Part shown: positions 32,837 through 42,546 of the stretch, piece by piece
Numbering within the stretch: the stretch's first letter is position 1
Layout of the letters: every line of letters begins with the position of its first letter
From: Sulfoacidibacillus thermotolerans
Lineage (GTDB): Bacteria > Bacillota > Bacilli > Alicyclobacillales > SLC66
Reading direction: 5' to 3'
Assembly (NCBI RefSeq): GCF_003144315.1
Contig: NZ_MPDK01000020.1
Location: forward strand, 1 to 47,531
Length of the DNA stretch: 47,531 nt
Notes under the pieces: generated by a model
The model's input: the letters and a program-made list of their open reading frames with translations, nothing else
Database searches by the model: none
Told to the model about the DNA's origin: nothing
Made by a program: the position numbers and the translations under genes

Positions 32837-34393
32837 CTAAAGAAGTGCAGAAGAAAGCCGATGTTCACTCGTTTGCACAGAGTGTCTTTGAAACTCAGAA
32901 GATACATTTGGAAAGTCAGAGCGAAAATGCGCCCCTCGACTCTCCTGTCTCCAGAGTGCGGCACGCGTGACAAGCAATGCAATTTCGAGCAAAGAGCGAT
33001 TGACATTGAGGGAATCTCCAAATTTTTTCATTTGCTGCTGTAGAATTTGTATAGCCTCATACAGGCGACTTGCTTCTCTGACAATCCCGACATTTTTCCA
33101 CATCAATTGACGGATTAATTTAAACAATTCAGGATTGATTTCGAGATCACTTGCACATAAGGAAGGCCGGGATAGCTCAATCGAGCGCTCTGATGAGAGC
33201 GGGGGGAGTTTTGCCATTCGCTCGACTGCTCGTCTCGCCATAACCAATCCCTCAAGCAAAGAATTGCTCGCAAGTCGATTCGCACCATGGAATCCAGAAG
33301 AAGCAACTTCACCAATCGCAAATAAACGCTGTAGCGAAGTTTGACCATACGCATCTGTTGCAATTCCTCCCATAGAGTAGTGCGCTACAGGTACAATCGG
33401 AATGAGATCTTGCGCTGGTGAAATTCCTATTTTTTCACACTGCTTTGAAATACTTGGGAAGCGAGAAGAAAAATTTTTTATTTTCCGTGCATCCAGGAAA
33501 ATCTCGTGTCCGTTTTCCATCTCCGTAAATATCGCTCTTGAGACTATATCCCTAGATGCCAAGTCCTTCCATTCGTGATAGCGATGCATAAATGGTGTTT
33601 TATGTTCATTGACAAGTGTAGCTCCTTCACCGCGAACCGCCTCAGAGATAAGAGGAACAGTCAAACTTGATGAATCGGAATCAACACGTAATCCGGTGGG
33701 ATGAAACTGCACGAACTCCATATCACGTAAAGTTGCTCCCGCGTGATAAGCGAGTACATACCCATCACCTGTTGCAATCGGATGATTTGTAGTATATTGA
33801 TAAATTTGTCCAAGTCCTCCTGTTGCTAACACCACTGCTTTAGCGCGATAGTAGAGTAGTTCATTTTGCTCATCAACTACCCATACCCCCACACATTGTC
33901 CATCTTCGACTGCGAGTTCATGGACGGATGTTTTTGCATAGACAGTGATTTGTGAATGGGACAGCACTTGCTCGAGGAGCACCTCAGTAATGCCCTTTCC
34001 CGTTTGGTCACCCCCGATGTGCAAAATACGAGCTCTCTGATGTGCCCCCTCCATTCCTAAAGCCAGTCCAGATTCTGCGTTTTGATCAAATGAAACCCCT
34101 AGCTGCTGGAGAAACTGAATCATTTGTGGACCTTCTCTAATCAATGAACGAACGACTTCGCGATCACAAAGTCCTTGTCCAGTGCGCAAAGTGTCTTCTT
34201 CATGCATCAACGGATCATCGTTTGTCCCAATTGCTGCGGCGATTCCCCCTTGTGCTAACATGCTGTTACTTGCTTGTACCTCACTTTTTGAAAAAAGTGC
34301 AACACGACCATAATCCGCAGCGAAAAGACTGCACAATAAACCCGCGACTCCTGAACCTACGACGATAAAATCTACTTCTTGGTTTAACTCCAT
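32837..34393 (-). CDS. nadB: L-aspartate oxidase
   Basis: The 518-residue flavoprotein makes iminoaspartate for NAD synthesis. FAD-binding VDFIVVGSGVAGLLCSLFAA opens the protein. Further motifs are SNSMLAQGGIAAAIGTNDDP, MHEEDTLRTGQGL, the active-site region QFHPTGL and SEAVRGEGATLVNE, and HYSMGGIATDAYGQTSLQRL. RLASNSLLEGLVMARRA follows. The C-terminal helical domain is present. Start ATG 34393. It is the first gene of a nadB-nadC operon; nadA is not in this window. Confidence 0.95.
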   Translation of the reverse strand: MELNQEVDFIVVGSGVAGLLCSLFAADYGRVALFSKSEVQASNSMLAQGGIAAAIGTNDDPLMHEEDTLRTGQGLCDREVVRSLIREGPQMIQFLQQLGVSFDQNAESGLALGMEGAHQRARILHIGGDQTGKGITEVLLEQVLSHSQITVYAKTSVHELAVEDGQCVGVWVVDEQNELLYYRAKAVVLATGGLGQIYQYTTNHPIATGDGYVLAYHAGATLRDMEFVQFHPTGLRVDSDSSSLTVPLISEAVRGEGATLVNEHKTPFMHRYHEWKDLASRDIVSRAIFTEMENGHEIFLDARKIKNFSSRFPSISKQCEKIGISPAQDLIPIVPVAHYSMGGIATDAYGQTSLQRLFAIGEVASSGFHGANRLASNSLLEGLVMARRAVERMAKLPPLSSERSIELSRPSLCASDLEINPELFKLIRQLMWKNVGIVREASRLYEAIQILQQQMKKFGDSLNVNRSLLEIALLVTRAALWRQESRGAHFRSDFPNVSSEFQRHSVQTSEHRLSSALL

Positions 34394-34434
34394 CGAAATG
34401 AGCCTTCTTTCTGCTTACTAGACTCTATAGTTTG

Positions 34435-34464
34435 ATTATGTCTTGAATGATCGACCATTGTCAA
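34435..34464 (-). promoter_or_regulatory. Promoter of nadB-nadC
   Basis: On the minus strand a perfect TTGACA (34464-34459) is followed 18 bases later by CATAAT (34440-34435). The start would lie about 35 bases before the nadB ATG. The remaining 34465-34750 gap, up to the sqr-like gene, is AT-rich with no gene seen. Confidence 0.65.
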
Positions 34465-34750
34465 TTCATATGTATATACACAGGATTAGCAACGACACAA
34501 AACTCTCACAATCGGAGAGACGGCTAGATATAAAATGTTGTATTTACGTCATTATTTTGAGTAATCTCGTCGAAATGATGGCGATATGATAAACCTGTGA
34601 TCATTTTCGTGTACAGTCATATCTTTTAATATTATAATTCGTCTATCGTTATGCTATAGGGTAGGGTTGCTTTAGAAATCGCTTCCAAAATTATAGGTAG
34701 ATTTGATCGAGAAGTATATCGTGCTTAAAATCAGAAGGGAGACGCTCGTT

Positions 34751-35956
34751 ATGGCGAAAATCATCGTTGTTGGCGCTTCATTTGCTGGCCTTACAGCAGC
34801 ATTTGACTTGCGCAGAGAGCTTGGTAAAGAACATGAAGTAGTCGTCATTTCTAAGGGTTCACATTTCGTTTTTATCCCTTCGATGCCATGGGTCGTTTTA
34901 GGGACTAGAACAGCAGAACAAGTTTCTTTCCCACTTGCTCCCGCTCTTGCAAAACAGGGGATTGAGTTTATACAAGATGCTGTTACAAAGATCGATCCGA
35001 CACAAAACCTTGTTTATACGCAATCGACCCAATTCCACTATGATTACTTATTTCTTGGTACAGGACCAGCTCTTGATTTTTCTGCTGTTGAAGGATTGGG
35101 TCCGCATGGAGGTTTCACACATTCTGTCTGCAATCTCGAACATTCTTTGTCTGCTCAGTCTGCCTTCAAGGAGTTTCTTAAGAATCCTGGCCCTCTCGTG
35201 ATTGGCGCTACACAAGGGGCCAGTTGCTTTGGGGCAGGTTATGAGTTCCTATTAAATATAGAAAGTTTTCTACGCAAAAATGGGCTGCGTGACAAAGTGA
35301 AAATAAGCTGGGTCACTCCTGAACCTTTTCTCGGGCATTTCGGCTTAGGTGGTGTAGGTGACTCTGAGAACATGGTTAAAAAAATGTTCAAAGAATTAAA
35401 GATCGATGGCTATGCAAACCATGCTGTAAAGAAAATTGAAAAAGACAAAGTGATCCTCGATGATGGTACCGAATTACCTTTTGCATATAGCATGATGATT
35501 CCTCCTTTTAAAGGAATCGATGCGGTCTTCAATACACCTGGATTGGGCAACGCAAATGGCTTTATTCCTGTTACCTCGCAATATCGCCATCCTAATTTCG
35601 CAAACATATTTGCTGGTGGTGTCAATGTTGCTCTCGCTCCCAAAGATCCAACCCCTATTCCAACAGGCGTTCCAAAAACGGGATACATGGCTGAACATAT
35701 GGCCAAAACAGCTGTTAAAAATATTATTGCTGACATTGAAGGAACCCTCACACACGATTTTGACCCTTATGATATGAAGGCGTTGTGTATCTTAGATTCT
35801 GGAGACGCAGGAATTTATATGATCGCTGACCCTGTATTTCCGCCGCAAAAAAATTACACGTTACAGTACGGTTCTTGGGTGCATGGCGCAAAAATTGCGT
35901 TTGAAAAGTATTTCATCTGGAAAATGAAAAATGGATTAACCAATTTGCCGATTTAA
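34751..35956 (+). CDS. sqr: Sulfide:quinone oxidoreductase-like FAD protein
   Basis: The 401-residue protein starts MAKIIVVGASFAGLTAAFDL, an FAD-binding Rossmann motif. It contains the SQR-type catalytic cysteine region GATQGASCFGAGYEF (about residue 161), another Cys at SVCNLEHSL, and a C-terminal Cys in KALCILDSGDAGIYMI. GVPKTGYMAEHMAKTAVKNI is the usual quinone-side segment. SQR oxidises sulfide to polysulfide at the membrane and passes electrons to quinone. Start ATG 34751 with AAGGGAG upstream. A DUF1641 gene follows 50 bases on. Related flavocytochrome- or NDH-2-like roles are less likely. Confidence 0.85.
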   Translation: MAKIIVVGASFAGLTAAFDLRRELGKEHEVVVISKGSHFVFIPSMPWVVLGTRTAEQVSFPLAPALAKQGIEFIQDAVTKIDPTQNLVYTQSTQFHYDYLFLGTGPALDFSAVEGLGPHGGFTHSVCNLEHSLSAQSAFKEFLKNPGPLVIGATQGASCFGAGYEFLLNIESFLRKNGLRDKVKISWVTPEPFLGHFGLGGVGDSENMVKKMFKELKIDGYANHAVKKIEKDKVILDDGTELPFAYSMMIPPFKGIDAVFNTPGLGNANGFIPVTSQYRHPNFANIFAGGVNVALAPKDPTPIPTGVPKTGYMAEHMAKTAVKNIIADIEGTLTHDFDPYDMKALCILDSGDAGIYMIADPVFPPQKNYTLQYGSWVHGAKIAFEKYFIWKMKNGLTNLPI

Positions 35957-36006
35957 TTTTCTGCCAATCATTTTGATATCAATCCAATGATGAGAGAAGG
36001 GGACTT

Positions 36007-36666
36007 ATGGCTTCGGATACAGTAACTGTTGACAATGTTGATGAACTCCTTCACATGTTAAGCAATCCGGACATTCAGGCAGCTACGGTCACTGTACTGA
36101 GCAAACTGCCGACGATTGCAAAACTAGTTACAGTGCTAGAATTGGCCACAGATCTAGTGGAACCGATGATAAAAGATCCCGAACTGCTTACGAATGTTGT
36201 AACTAGTGTCAGCAGTTTGGCGAAACCTGGCATGATGGAATCAGTAAATACGCTACTTGACAAGTTGCCATTATTGGTAAAAACGATTTCCTATTTGGAA
36301 CTTGGGATGGATCTCATTGAACCTATGATGAAAGATCCTGAGTTATTAGAGAATGTGATGCAAAGTGTCTCGCAATTAGCGAAACCACTAACTGGAGAAA
36401 CGCTACAGTCCGCATTGCAGTTAGTCGATAAACTGCCTTCGCTCGCAAAACTTTCCTCCCTCGTTGATGTGGGGGCAGACCTGCTCGAACCACTGGTCAA
36501 TCATCCAGAATTAATTCTTGAAGCAAAAGCGAAATCAGCGGCGGAACAATCCACCATCTCTGCATTTCGGATTTTAAAACTGAGAAAAGACCCGACTGTA
36601 CAGCGCTCACTCCACCTTGCGATCTATTTATTACAGGCGCTCAACGAACAAAAAAAGAATCGCTAA
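36007..36666 (+). CDS. DUF1641 protein with three tandem repeats, partner of sqr
   Basis: The 219-residue, leucine-rich helical protein has three internal repeats, starting near residues 32, 85 and 141. Each has KLP.LAK, then a DL.EPM..(K)DPELL core. The first two also share SVS.LAKP. The end (AFRILKLRKDPTVQRSLHLA) matches the DUF1641 tail of the protein next to fdhA. It follows the sqr-like gene and ends at a terminator, so the two form one unit. It may help attach the flavoprotein to the membrane or quinone site; this is inference. Confidence 0.75.
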   Translation: MASDTVTVDNVDELLHMLSNPDIQAATVTVLSKLPTIAKLVTVLELATDLVEPMIKDPELLTNVVTSVSSLAKPGMMESVNTLLDKLPLLVKTISYLELGMDLIEPMMKDPELLENVMQSVSQLAKPLTGETLQSALQLVDKLPSLAKLSSLVDVGADLLEPLVNHPELILEAKAKSAAEQSTISAFRILKLRKDPTVQRSLHLAIYLLQALNEQKKNR

Positions 36667-36688
36667 GATCGGTTAAAGTCTAAGTGTA

Positions 36689-36735
36689 AGCGTCAAGACT
36701 TAGGAGTTACAACTCTAGAGTCTCGACGCTTTTTC
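36689..36735 (+). terminator. Terminator of the sqr-DUF1641 unit
   Basis: AGCGTC (36689-36694) with AAGACT pairs with AGAGTCTC...GACGCT (36725-36730); five T follow. Confidence 0.75.
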
Positions 36736-36792
36736 TTGTATCCGTTATAATCGCCATAACTTGCTTCCCATCGAGTTCGTAGGAGGTTTTCT

Positions 36793-37944
36793 ATGCGCAT
36801 TTTGATCGCTCCCGATTCGTTTAAAGGTTCTCTGCCTGCACGAGCGGTTGCTCAGCATATGGAAAATGGAATAAAAAAAGTCGCTCCTCACTCAACGATT
36901 AAATTGCTACCACTCGCTGACGGTGGCGAAGGCACGTTAGATTGTCTATTACAGGCTAAAGGGGGATATAAGGTATCTGTACCCGTTCATGACCCATTAG
37001 GTCGAAACATTCTTGCACAGTACGGCGTTTTGCCCGATGGCACGGCTGTGATTGAAGCTGCGGCTGCCATTGGATACCACTTAATGGTAAACACCCAACA
37101 GGATGTGCGAAAAGCAAATTCTGTTGGAGTAGGCGAACTCATAAAACATGCGTTAGAAGCAGGACACACATCTTTGATGATTGGACTTGGTGGCAGTGGA
37201 ACCAATGACGGGGGAGTTGGCATGCTACATGCTCTTGGCATACGCTTACTCAACGCAGCAGGGGAAGAATTACCGCTCGTGCCGCTCGCTTGTCAACAGC
37301 TCGAACGGATTGATGACACAGAATTACACCCGCAAATACGTTTGGCAAACATACGTGTTGTTGCAGATGTAACCAACCCACTCTGCGGACCAAGTGGAGC
37401 CACTGCAATCTATGGTCCACAAAAAGGCATTGCACATCAGTGGATTAATCTTTTCGATCAAGCACTTGCAAAATTTGCTGAAGTAGTAGAAAAGCAATTC
37501 GGCGTTCACGTCGCCTCCTTACCTGGAGCTGGTGCGGCTGGGGGTCTTGGCGCAGCTTTAGTCGGCGTACTAGGTGCTAAAATATATCGCGGAATTGAAC
37601 AGATGCTTGATTGGCTGGACTTTGATATGCACGCTACAAGGGCAGATCTCATTTTTACGGGAGAAGGGAAAACGGACAGCCAAACGCTGCATGGAAAAGC
37701 CGTATTTGGCGTAGCTCAACGTGCACGACGAGTTGATACTCCTGTAATTTGTATTTCTGGATCTATTGACATGACAGCCAGTCAAATCGATCAACTAGGC
37801 GTAACTGGACTCTTGTCAATTGTTCCAGGCCCTATGAGTTTAGAACAAGCTTTTCATGACGCTGCTTTTCACGTAGAGCGCACGAGTCAAACTGCAATGC
37901 AGATTTTTTTAGCAAATAGCTTATCTAAAGGAGAAAAAGACTAA
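36793..37944 (+). CDS. Glycerate kinase (GarK/GlxK family)
   Basis: The 383-residue protein begins MRILIAPDSFKGSLPARAVA, then LLPLADGGEGTLDCLL, the family signature. LIGLGGSGTNDGGVGMLHAL (here MIGLGGSGTNDGG), VVADVTNPLCGP and LPGAGAAGGLGAAL follow. LIFTGEGKTDSQTLHGKAV is the C-terminal nucleotide-binding motif. It phosphorylates D-glycerate to 2-phosphoglycerate in most members. ATG 36793 follows AGGAGG. The class II aldolase gene starts 2 bases after its stop, so the two are co-translated. Confidence 0.94.
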   Translation: MRILIAPDSFKGSLPARAVAQHMENGIKKVAPHSTIKLLPLADGGEGTLDCLLQAKGGYKVSVPVHDPLGRNILAQYGVLPDGTAVIEAAAAIGYHLMVNTQQDVRKANSVGVGELIKHALEAGHTSLMIGLGGSGTNDGGVGMLHALGIRLLNAAGEELPLVPLACQQLERIDDTELHPQIRLANIRVVADVTNPLCGPSGATAIYGPQKGIAHQWINLFDQALAKFAEVVEKQFGVHVASLPGAGAAGGLGAALVGVLGAKIYRGIEQMLDWLDFDMHATRADLIFTGEGKTDSQTLHGKAVFGVAQRARRVDTPVICISGSIDMTASQIDQLGVTGLLSIVPGPMSLEQAFHDAAFHVERTSQTAMQIFLANSLSKGEKD

Positions 37945-37945
37945 A

Positions 37946-38626
37946 ATGTACACATTACAAGCACTTGATAGACATCAGATCAATAGGATAGTGGAGCATG
38001 CTAAAAAATTGCCAGAAGACCGATTGGTGACAGGGACTTCTGGGAATATCAGTTGTAGATTGCAGAGAAGTGACCTTGTTGCTATCACTCCTACAGGAGT
38101 TCCCTATGAGGAGCTCACTGTTGATCATATCTCCATCATCGACTTGACAGGAAACCGCTATTCAGGACTTCTTCCTTCTTCAGAAACACCGATGCATTTA
38201 GGCATCTATCGCGCGCGCAAAGAGGTGAAAGCCATCGTGCACACGCATTCGATTTATGCGACGACACTTGCTGTGCAAGGTTTGTCGATTCCCTCACTAC
38301 ACTATCTAGTAGCCGCTTTAGGAGGAACGGAGATTCCAATTACATCGCACTATGCCCCATTTGGAAGTGAAGAATTAGCGCATACAGTGGTCTTAGCTAT
38401 GGCGGAGAAGTACAACGGCGTCCTTTTGCGCAACCATGGCGCTCTTACAGTGGGTCATTCTGTAGAAGAGGCCTATAAAAATTCAATCCTGCTCGAAGAA
38501 ATGGCAGAGTTATATTATCGCTCTCTCTGCATAGGGAAACCGACGTTGCTGACAATCAATCAAATGGAAAACGCACTTGAAGCATTTAAAACGTATGGAA
38601 AACAGATATCACCGCAAGACCATTGA
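37946..38626 (+). CDS. Class II aldolase / fuculose-phosphate aldolase family
   Basis: The 226-residue protein has GTSGNISCRL near residue 30, PSSETPMHLGIYRARKEVKA with catalytic Glu, IVHTHSIYAT (two metal His) and LLRNHGALTVGHSVEEAY (third metal His). Members cleave sugar phosphates such as L-fuculose-1-phosphate or act on related hydroxy-acids. Substrate is unknown. Operon with glycerate kinase suggests a pathway that yields a C2/C3 hydroxyaldehyde or glycerate. Confidence 0.88.
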   Translation: MYTLQALDRHQINRIVEHAKKLPEDRLVTGTSGNISCRLQRSDLVAITPTGVPYEELTVDHISIIDLTGNRYSGLLPSSETPMHLGIYRARKEVKAIVHTHSIYATTLAVQGLSIPSLHYLVAALGGTEIPITSHYAPFGSEELAHTVVLAMAEKYNGVLLRNHGALTVGHSVEEAYKNSILLEEMAELYYRSLCIGKPTLLTINQMENALEAFKTYGKQISPQDH

Positions 38627-38737
38627 ATCCCCCAAAAAAGACCTGCACTTATTCTAATTTTCAAAACTATTCTATCTCAGATCGGTGGCCATATGTTATT
38701 GTAATCTTGATCATCATCTTCCAGAAGGAGGTTGCCC

Positions 38738-39508
38738 ATGAGACTCACAGAAAGTGTTTTGCATCACGAATCAAAAATTGCCACAATTACACTCAATAAT
38801 CCATCGAAGCGCAACGCGTTATCGAAGTCTGTTTTAGAATCGCTTGCCCTCGATTTGCATGAAATTGCACGAGATCAAAACATTCATGTGGTCATCCTCA
38901 AGGCACACGGTCCGGTGTTCAGTTCCGGTCATGATTTGCGCGAAATCATCTCTAGTCCATCTGAAGAAGTGCTTAGTCTCTTTCAAACCTGTGGCAGTGT
39001 CATGACGGTCATGCGGGAGATCCCTCAAATTGTCATTGCTGAGGTGCAAGGAATTGCAACCGCAGCAGGATGCCAACTCGTTGCGGCAAGCGATTTAGCA
39101 GTCGCATCAACTGACGCAAGATTCGCTACACCTGGTGTCAAGATTGGACTTTTTTGCAGCACGCCAGCAGTTCATCTTACACGCAATGTCGGTCGAAAAA
39201 AAGCAGCAGAAATGTTATTTACAGGAGAATTTATTTCCGCTACTGAAGCACTTGAGCATGGATTGGTCAATCGTCTCGCGGATCCAGACACTCTTCATTC
39301 CTCCACATACGAACTCGCTCAGACGATCGCACAGTACAGTTTATCTACACTTTCAGCAGGAAAACGTTTTCTGTATCAGCAGTACAACATGACAGATGAA
39401 CAGGCCCTGTCCTTTGCAACTCAAGTGATCTCACTACAAAGTACAACTCCTGATGCAAAAGAGGGAATTTCTGCATTTTTAGAAAAACGACCGCCACAAT
39501 GGCGGTAA
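38738..39508 (+). CDS. Enoyl-CoA hydratase/isomerase family protein
   Basis: The 256-residue crotonase-fold protein shows ITLNNPSKRNALSKSVLESL, then GPVFSSGHDLREI (oxyanion-hole loop), and EVQGIATAAGCQLVAASDLA. It resembles the ECHDC3 subgroup, with FATPGVKIGLFCSTPAVHLT and MLFTGEFISATEALEHGLVN. In this subgroup the two catalytic glutamates of enoyl-CoA hydratase are not both kept, so hydratase activity is uncertain. ATG 38738 follows AGGAGG; the in-frame TTG at 38732 is too close to it. The gene is monocistronic, ending at a strong terminator. Confidence 0.82.
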   Translation: MRLTESVLHHESKIATITLNNPSKRNALSKSVLESLALDLHEIARDQNIHVVILKAHGPVFSSGHDLREIISSPSEEVLSLFQTCGSVMTVMREIPQIVIAEVQGIATAAGCQLVAASDLAVASTDARFATPGVKIGLFCSTPAVHLTRNVGRKKAAEMLFTGEFISATEALEHGLVNRLADPDTLHSSTYELAQTIAQYSLSTLSAGKRFLYQQYNMTDEQALSFATQVISLQSTTPDAKEGISAFLEKRPPQWR

Positions 39509-39528
39509 ATACGTCTTGTGAAGACAGG

Positions 39529-39563
39529 ATGTGCTGGGTTTGCTTACGAGCAACCCAGCACAT
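39529..39563. terminator. Bidirectional terminator
   Basis: A perfect 12-bp stem, ATGTGCTGGGTT (39529-39540) with AACCCAGCACAT (39552-39563), sits between converging genes. Confidence 0.8.
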
Positions 39564-39581
39564 GAAAATTTGTAGAGTTCA

Positions 39582-41183
39582 TCACAATTCGCTTGCTTCA
39601 CGAGTTTGAGAGATATTTTCCAATGCCTCTACTACATCGGCTGTCCGATATCCGCTGGCAACTCCCCAGTAATAAAAGAGCAATGACACAATGGCGACAA
39701 CAACCATATCCCAAGGATAGGGGATCCAGTTTTTAAGTTCTCCGAGTTTCGCAGAACCGATGTACGTTAGTCCGAGCATTGCAAGTAAGAAAAGAATCAG
39801 CCAAATTCCACTCTTGATCGATTGTGCATCTGGTCGACGAATTTCATTAGGCATAATGAGGGCAAAGAAAGCATAAATGACGACTCCGATCAATAATGCA
39901 ATCAATAGTTTTGAATCTGTTGCCCAACCTGTCCAATAAATGATGAGCGAACCAATCACAAATGCAATGGGTGCAATGAGTGATGCACCAGACAAATGGT
40001 AGGGCCGGTGAGCCTCGGAGGCCGTTTTTCGCAGGACCGCAAGCGATACAGGGCCGATGATATAAGTGAAAACCGTCGCAGAAGAAACAAGCCCTACAAG
40101 TGATTGCCAAGACGGAAAGGGGAGTAGAAAAATCAATCCCAGTACAAAAGCTGTTACTAAAGAAAAAACTGGAATTCCTGTACGAGAATCAACTTTAGCA
40201 AGCGCTTTCGGGAAATACCCATTGTTTGCAAGCGCATACAACACACGTGTTGTCGAAGCAATATAGACGTTGCCAGTACCTGCGGGTGACAGTACGGCAT
40301 CCGCATATAATAGAGTTGCTAGCCAACCGAGATTTAAACTCGCTGCAAGTTGTGCAAAAGGCGCATTAAACGAAACACTTGGCCAACCATGTTGAAGAGC
40401 TTTAGGATCAATTCCAACCACAAATACCAACTCTAAGAGAACATAGAGTACAATTCCAATCACAATCGATGTAAGAAGTGCAAGTGGAATATCACGTTGA
40501 GGATTTTTTGCCTCACCGGATAGGTCAAGTGCTTGACGAAATCCTAAGTAGGCAAACACCACTCCAGATGTAGCGACCGCAACGAGGATACCCGATGTCC
40601 CCTCAGGTGAAAATCCACCTGCTTGTGTTAAATTTCCCCAATGTAACCCGGCGAAGAGAAAAATGATGATGGTTAACACGGGCATTATAAATTTCAAAAA
40701 CGTAACGGTCGTATTCACTTTTGCAAAATACCGCACGCCAAAATAATTGACTAAAAAGAAGGCAAACATCAAAAGAGCCGCAAAAAAGAGACCGAGTCCA
40801 GTAAGGAGATTCGTCTGTGTATCCCAAAGTCCTGGAAACCAGTGTGCGGCATACTGCATAACCCCTTCTGCTTCGACAGCCGGGACTGAAGCATATGCGA
40901 TCCAAGCGGCCCAACCCATGATGAAACTTGTCACGTGTCCATGACTATAGTGTGGATATCGTGCGATCGATCCCGATTCAGGAAGCATTCCGCCTAATTC
41001 AGCATAAACCAATCCAATTAATAAAACTGCTGCTCCACCAATAATCCAAGAAAGAATTGCTGCTGGTCCTGCATCTTGGGCAGCATACAAAGCTCCAAAT
41101 AACCAACCCGATCCGATAATGCCTCCAACTGAAGCCATGATCAAATCGAGGAGAGATAAATCCCGCTTAAATCCTGCGTTCAT
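39582..41183 (-). CDS. APC-family amino acid permease
   Basis: The 533-residue membrane protein has about 12 helices. The first is LLDLIMASVGGIIGSGWLFG, with the GSGW glycine-rich break of helix 1 as in APC transporters. AGPAAILSWIIGGAAVLLIG, YAELGGMLPESGSIARY and FAYLGFRQALDLSGEAKNPQ are the typical helix 2, loop and helix 6 motifs. It imports amino acids or amines; the substrate is unknown. Start ATG 41183 with GGGAG upstream. Confidence 0.9.
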   Translation of the reverse strand: MNAGFKRDLSLLDLIMASVGGIIGSGWLFGALYAAQDAGPAAILSWIIGGAAVLLIGLVYAELGGMLPESGSIARYPHYSHGHVTSFIMGWAAWIAYASVPAVEAEGVMQYAAHWFPGLWDTQTNLLTGLGLFFAALLMFAFFLVNYFGVRYFAKVNTTVTFLKFIMPVLTIIIFLFAGLHWGNLTQAGGFSPEGTSGILVAVATSGVVFAYLGFRQALDLSGEAKNPQRDIPLALLTSIVIGIVLYVLLELVFVVGIDPKALQHGWPSVSFNAPFAQLAASLNLGWLATLLYADAVLSPAGTGNVYIASTTRVLYALANNGYFPKALAKVDSRTGIPVFSLVTAFVLGLIFLLPFPSWQSLVGLVSSATVFTYIIGPVSLAVLRKTASEAHRPYHLSGASLIAPIAFVIGSLIIYWTGWATDSKLLIALLIGVVIYAFFALIMPNEIRRPDAQSIKSGIWLILFLLAMLGLTYIGSAKLGELKNWIPYPWDMVVVAIVSLLFYYWGVASGYRTADVVEALENISQTREASEL

Positions 41184-41461
41184 TTCCCTTACTCCCTTCA
41201 AGGCAAAATATCAAGTTGAGTATTTAATGAAATAATAATGAATAAAACCTACAAATCTGACTATTCTATGTTTATCTATGATCCCCCATTTCTAAGAAAC
41301 TGAGTTTTATGGGGAATAAGTATACTCTCTTCATTCTTTTAATTCAAATCATATTTACGGATTTTGCTGTACTGCACTTTTTTCACTCTAGGGTAGCGTG
41401 TGCATGCTATCATGGAGAAGGTAAGTTCACTGTATTTGATGTTTGTAATGGAGGCGATGGA

Positions 41462-42448
41462 GTGTTTCCCGTCAAATTTACGCCAATTCCTGTTCCGAGA
41501 ATTTGGGGTGGACACCAGTTGAAGTCAATGTTTCACACACAACTCTCGGAACCGATTGGAGAGTACTGGGTATTGTCGGCGTATCCTACACGCCAGAGCG
41601 TTGTTGCAGAAGGGCCCTTGGCCGGGCAATCACTCAATGACCTTGTTCGCGTGTATCCGGAAGATTTTCTAGGCGAATCTCCACAGCCGCGTTTTCCGCT
41701 TCTAATTAAATATTTGGAAGCAGACCAAAATCTTTCTGTACAAGTCCATCCTAATGATGTCTATGCGCAAACTTACGAAAGCGACTTTGGAAAAACAGAA
41801 GCTTGGTACATTCTATCTGCACAAGGTGAGCGTCGCATCTGTCTTGGACACGATTTCAATTCACGTGCTGATTTTGAGAGCGCTATTGCTACTGGAGAAA
41901 TCAAATCTCACTTACAGTATCGGGAGATCACTGCAGGTGAGATGGTTTATATTCCGGCGGGGACGGTTCATGCGTTACTAGCCGGGACAAGTGTGATAGA
42001 AATTCAGCAAACCTCTGATCTTACATATCGCATTTATGATTGGGATCGCGTAAGTAATGGTGGAGAAAAACGTGCTTTGCATATAAAAGAAGCTGCAGAA
42101 GTAATTAATTTTCCAACAGAAGAAACGAAAAAAAACGAAAACAAAATAGGCGTAATTGAAGAGCCAAAAAAGATCGTATCTCCTTATTTCATCATCGAGG
42201 AAATTGTGCTTGAAACCGATTTTCCTAATGGACAAAGCCGTATACTTACTTTTCATCTTGGACGTGAACGCAGTCCCGACATGATCATCTGCGTAAAAGG
42301 TAATGTTCAAATTCGCGTGGACAATGAAAAGTCTCCCGATTTCTCCTTGCACTTATCCCCTGGAGAAGTCGGATTGATTCCTGCGACCGTGCATTCCTAT
42401 GAGATGATCTGGCACAAGGAATGCATACTTCTTCGCGTTCATTATTAA
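41462..42448 (+). CDS. manA: Class I mannose-6-phosphate isomerase (cupin)
   Basis: Counted from GTG 41462 the protein has 328 residues, close to the Bacillus-type ManA length. RIWGGHQLKSMF, then FPLLIKYLEADQNLSVQVHP, give the Gln-His metal ligands. GKTEAWYILSAQ (Glu ligand) and YIPAGTVHALLAG (His ligand) complete the zinc site. GGAGG (41450-41454) supports GTG 41462. The open frame extends about 50 residues upstream, through sequence that looks non-coding. It interconverts mannose-6-P and fructose-6-P. Confidence 0.88.
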   Translation: MFPVKFTPIPVPRIWGGHQLKSMFHTQLSEPIGEYWVLSAYPTRQSVVAEGPLAGQSLNDLVRVYPEDFLGESPQPRFPLLIKYLEADQNLSVQVHPNDVYAQTYESDFGKTEAWYILSAQGERRICLGHDFNSRADFESAIATGEIKSHLQYREITAGEMVYIPAGTVHALLAGTSVIEIQQTSDLTYRIYDWDRVSNGGEKRALHIKEAAEVINFPTEETKKNENKIGVIEEPKKIVSPYFIIEEIVLETDFPNGQSRILTFHLGRERSPDMIICVKGNVQIRVDNEKSPDFSLHLSPGEVGLIPATVHSYEMIWHKECILLRVHY

Positions 42449-42546
42449 ATTACGGTATACTTAAATTTGAATGAAGCGCGTATAGAGATGACAATGGAAA
42501 AGGTAGATAGAAAAAAGAACGATCCGCATAGAGAGGAATCATACAA

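Noticed and set aside
41309-41461. N-terminal extension of mannose-6-phosphate isomerase as a signal or membrane segment
   Set aside because: A hydrophobic stretch is present, but a ribosome binding site and family length both support GTG 41462; the extension is probably upstream DNA read in frame.
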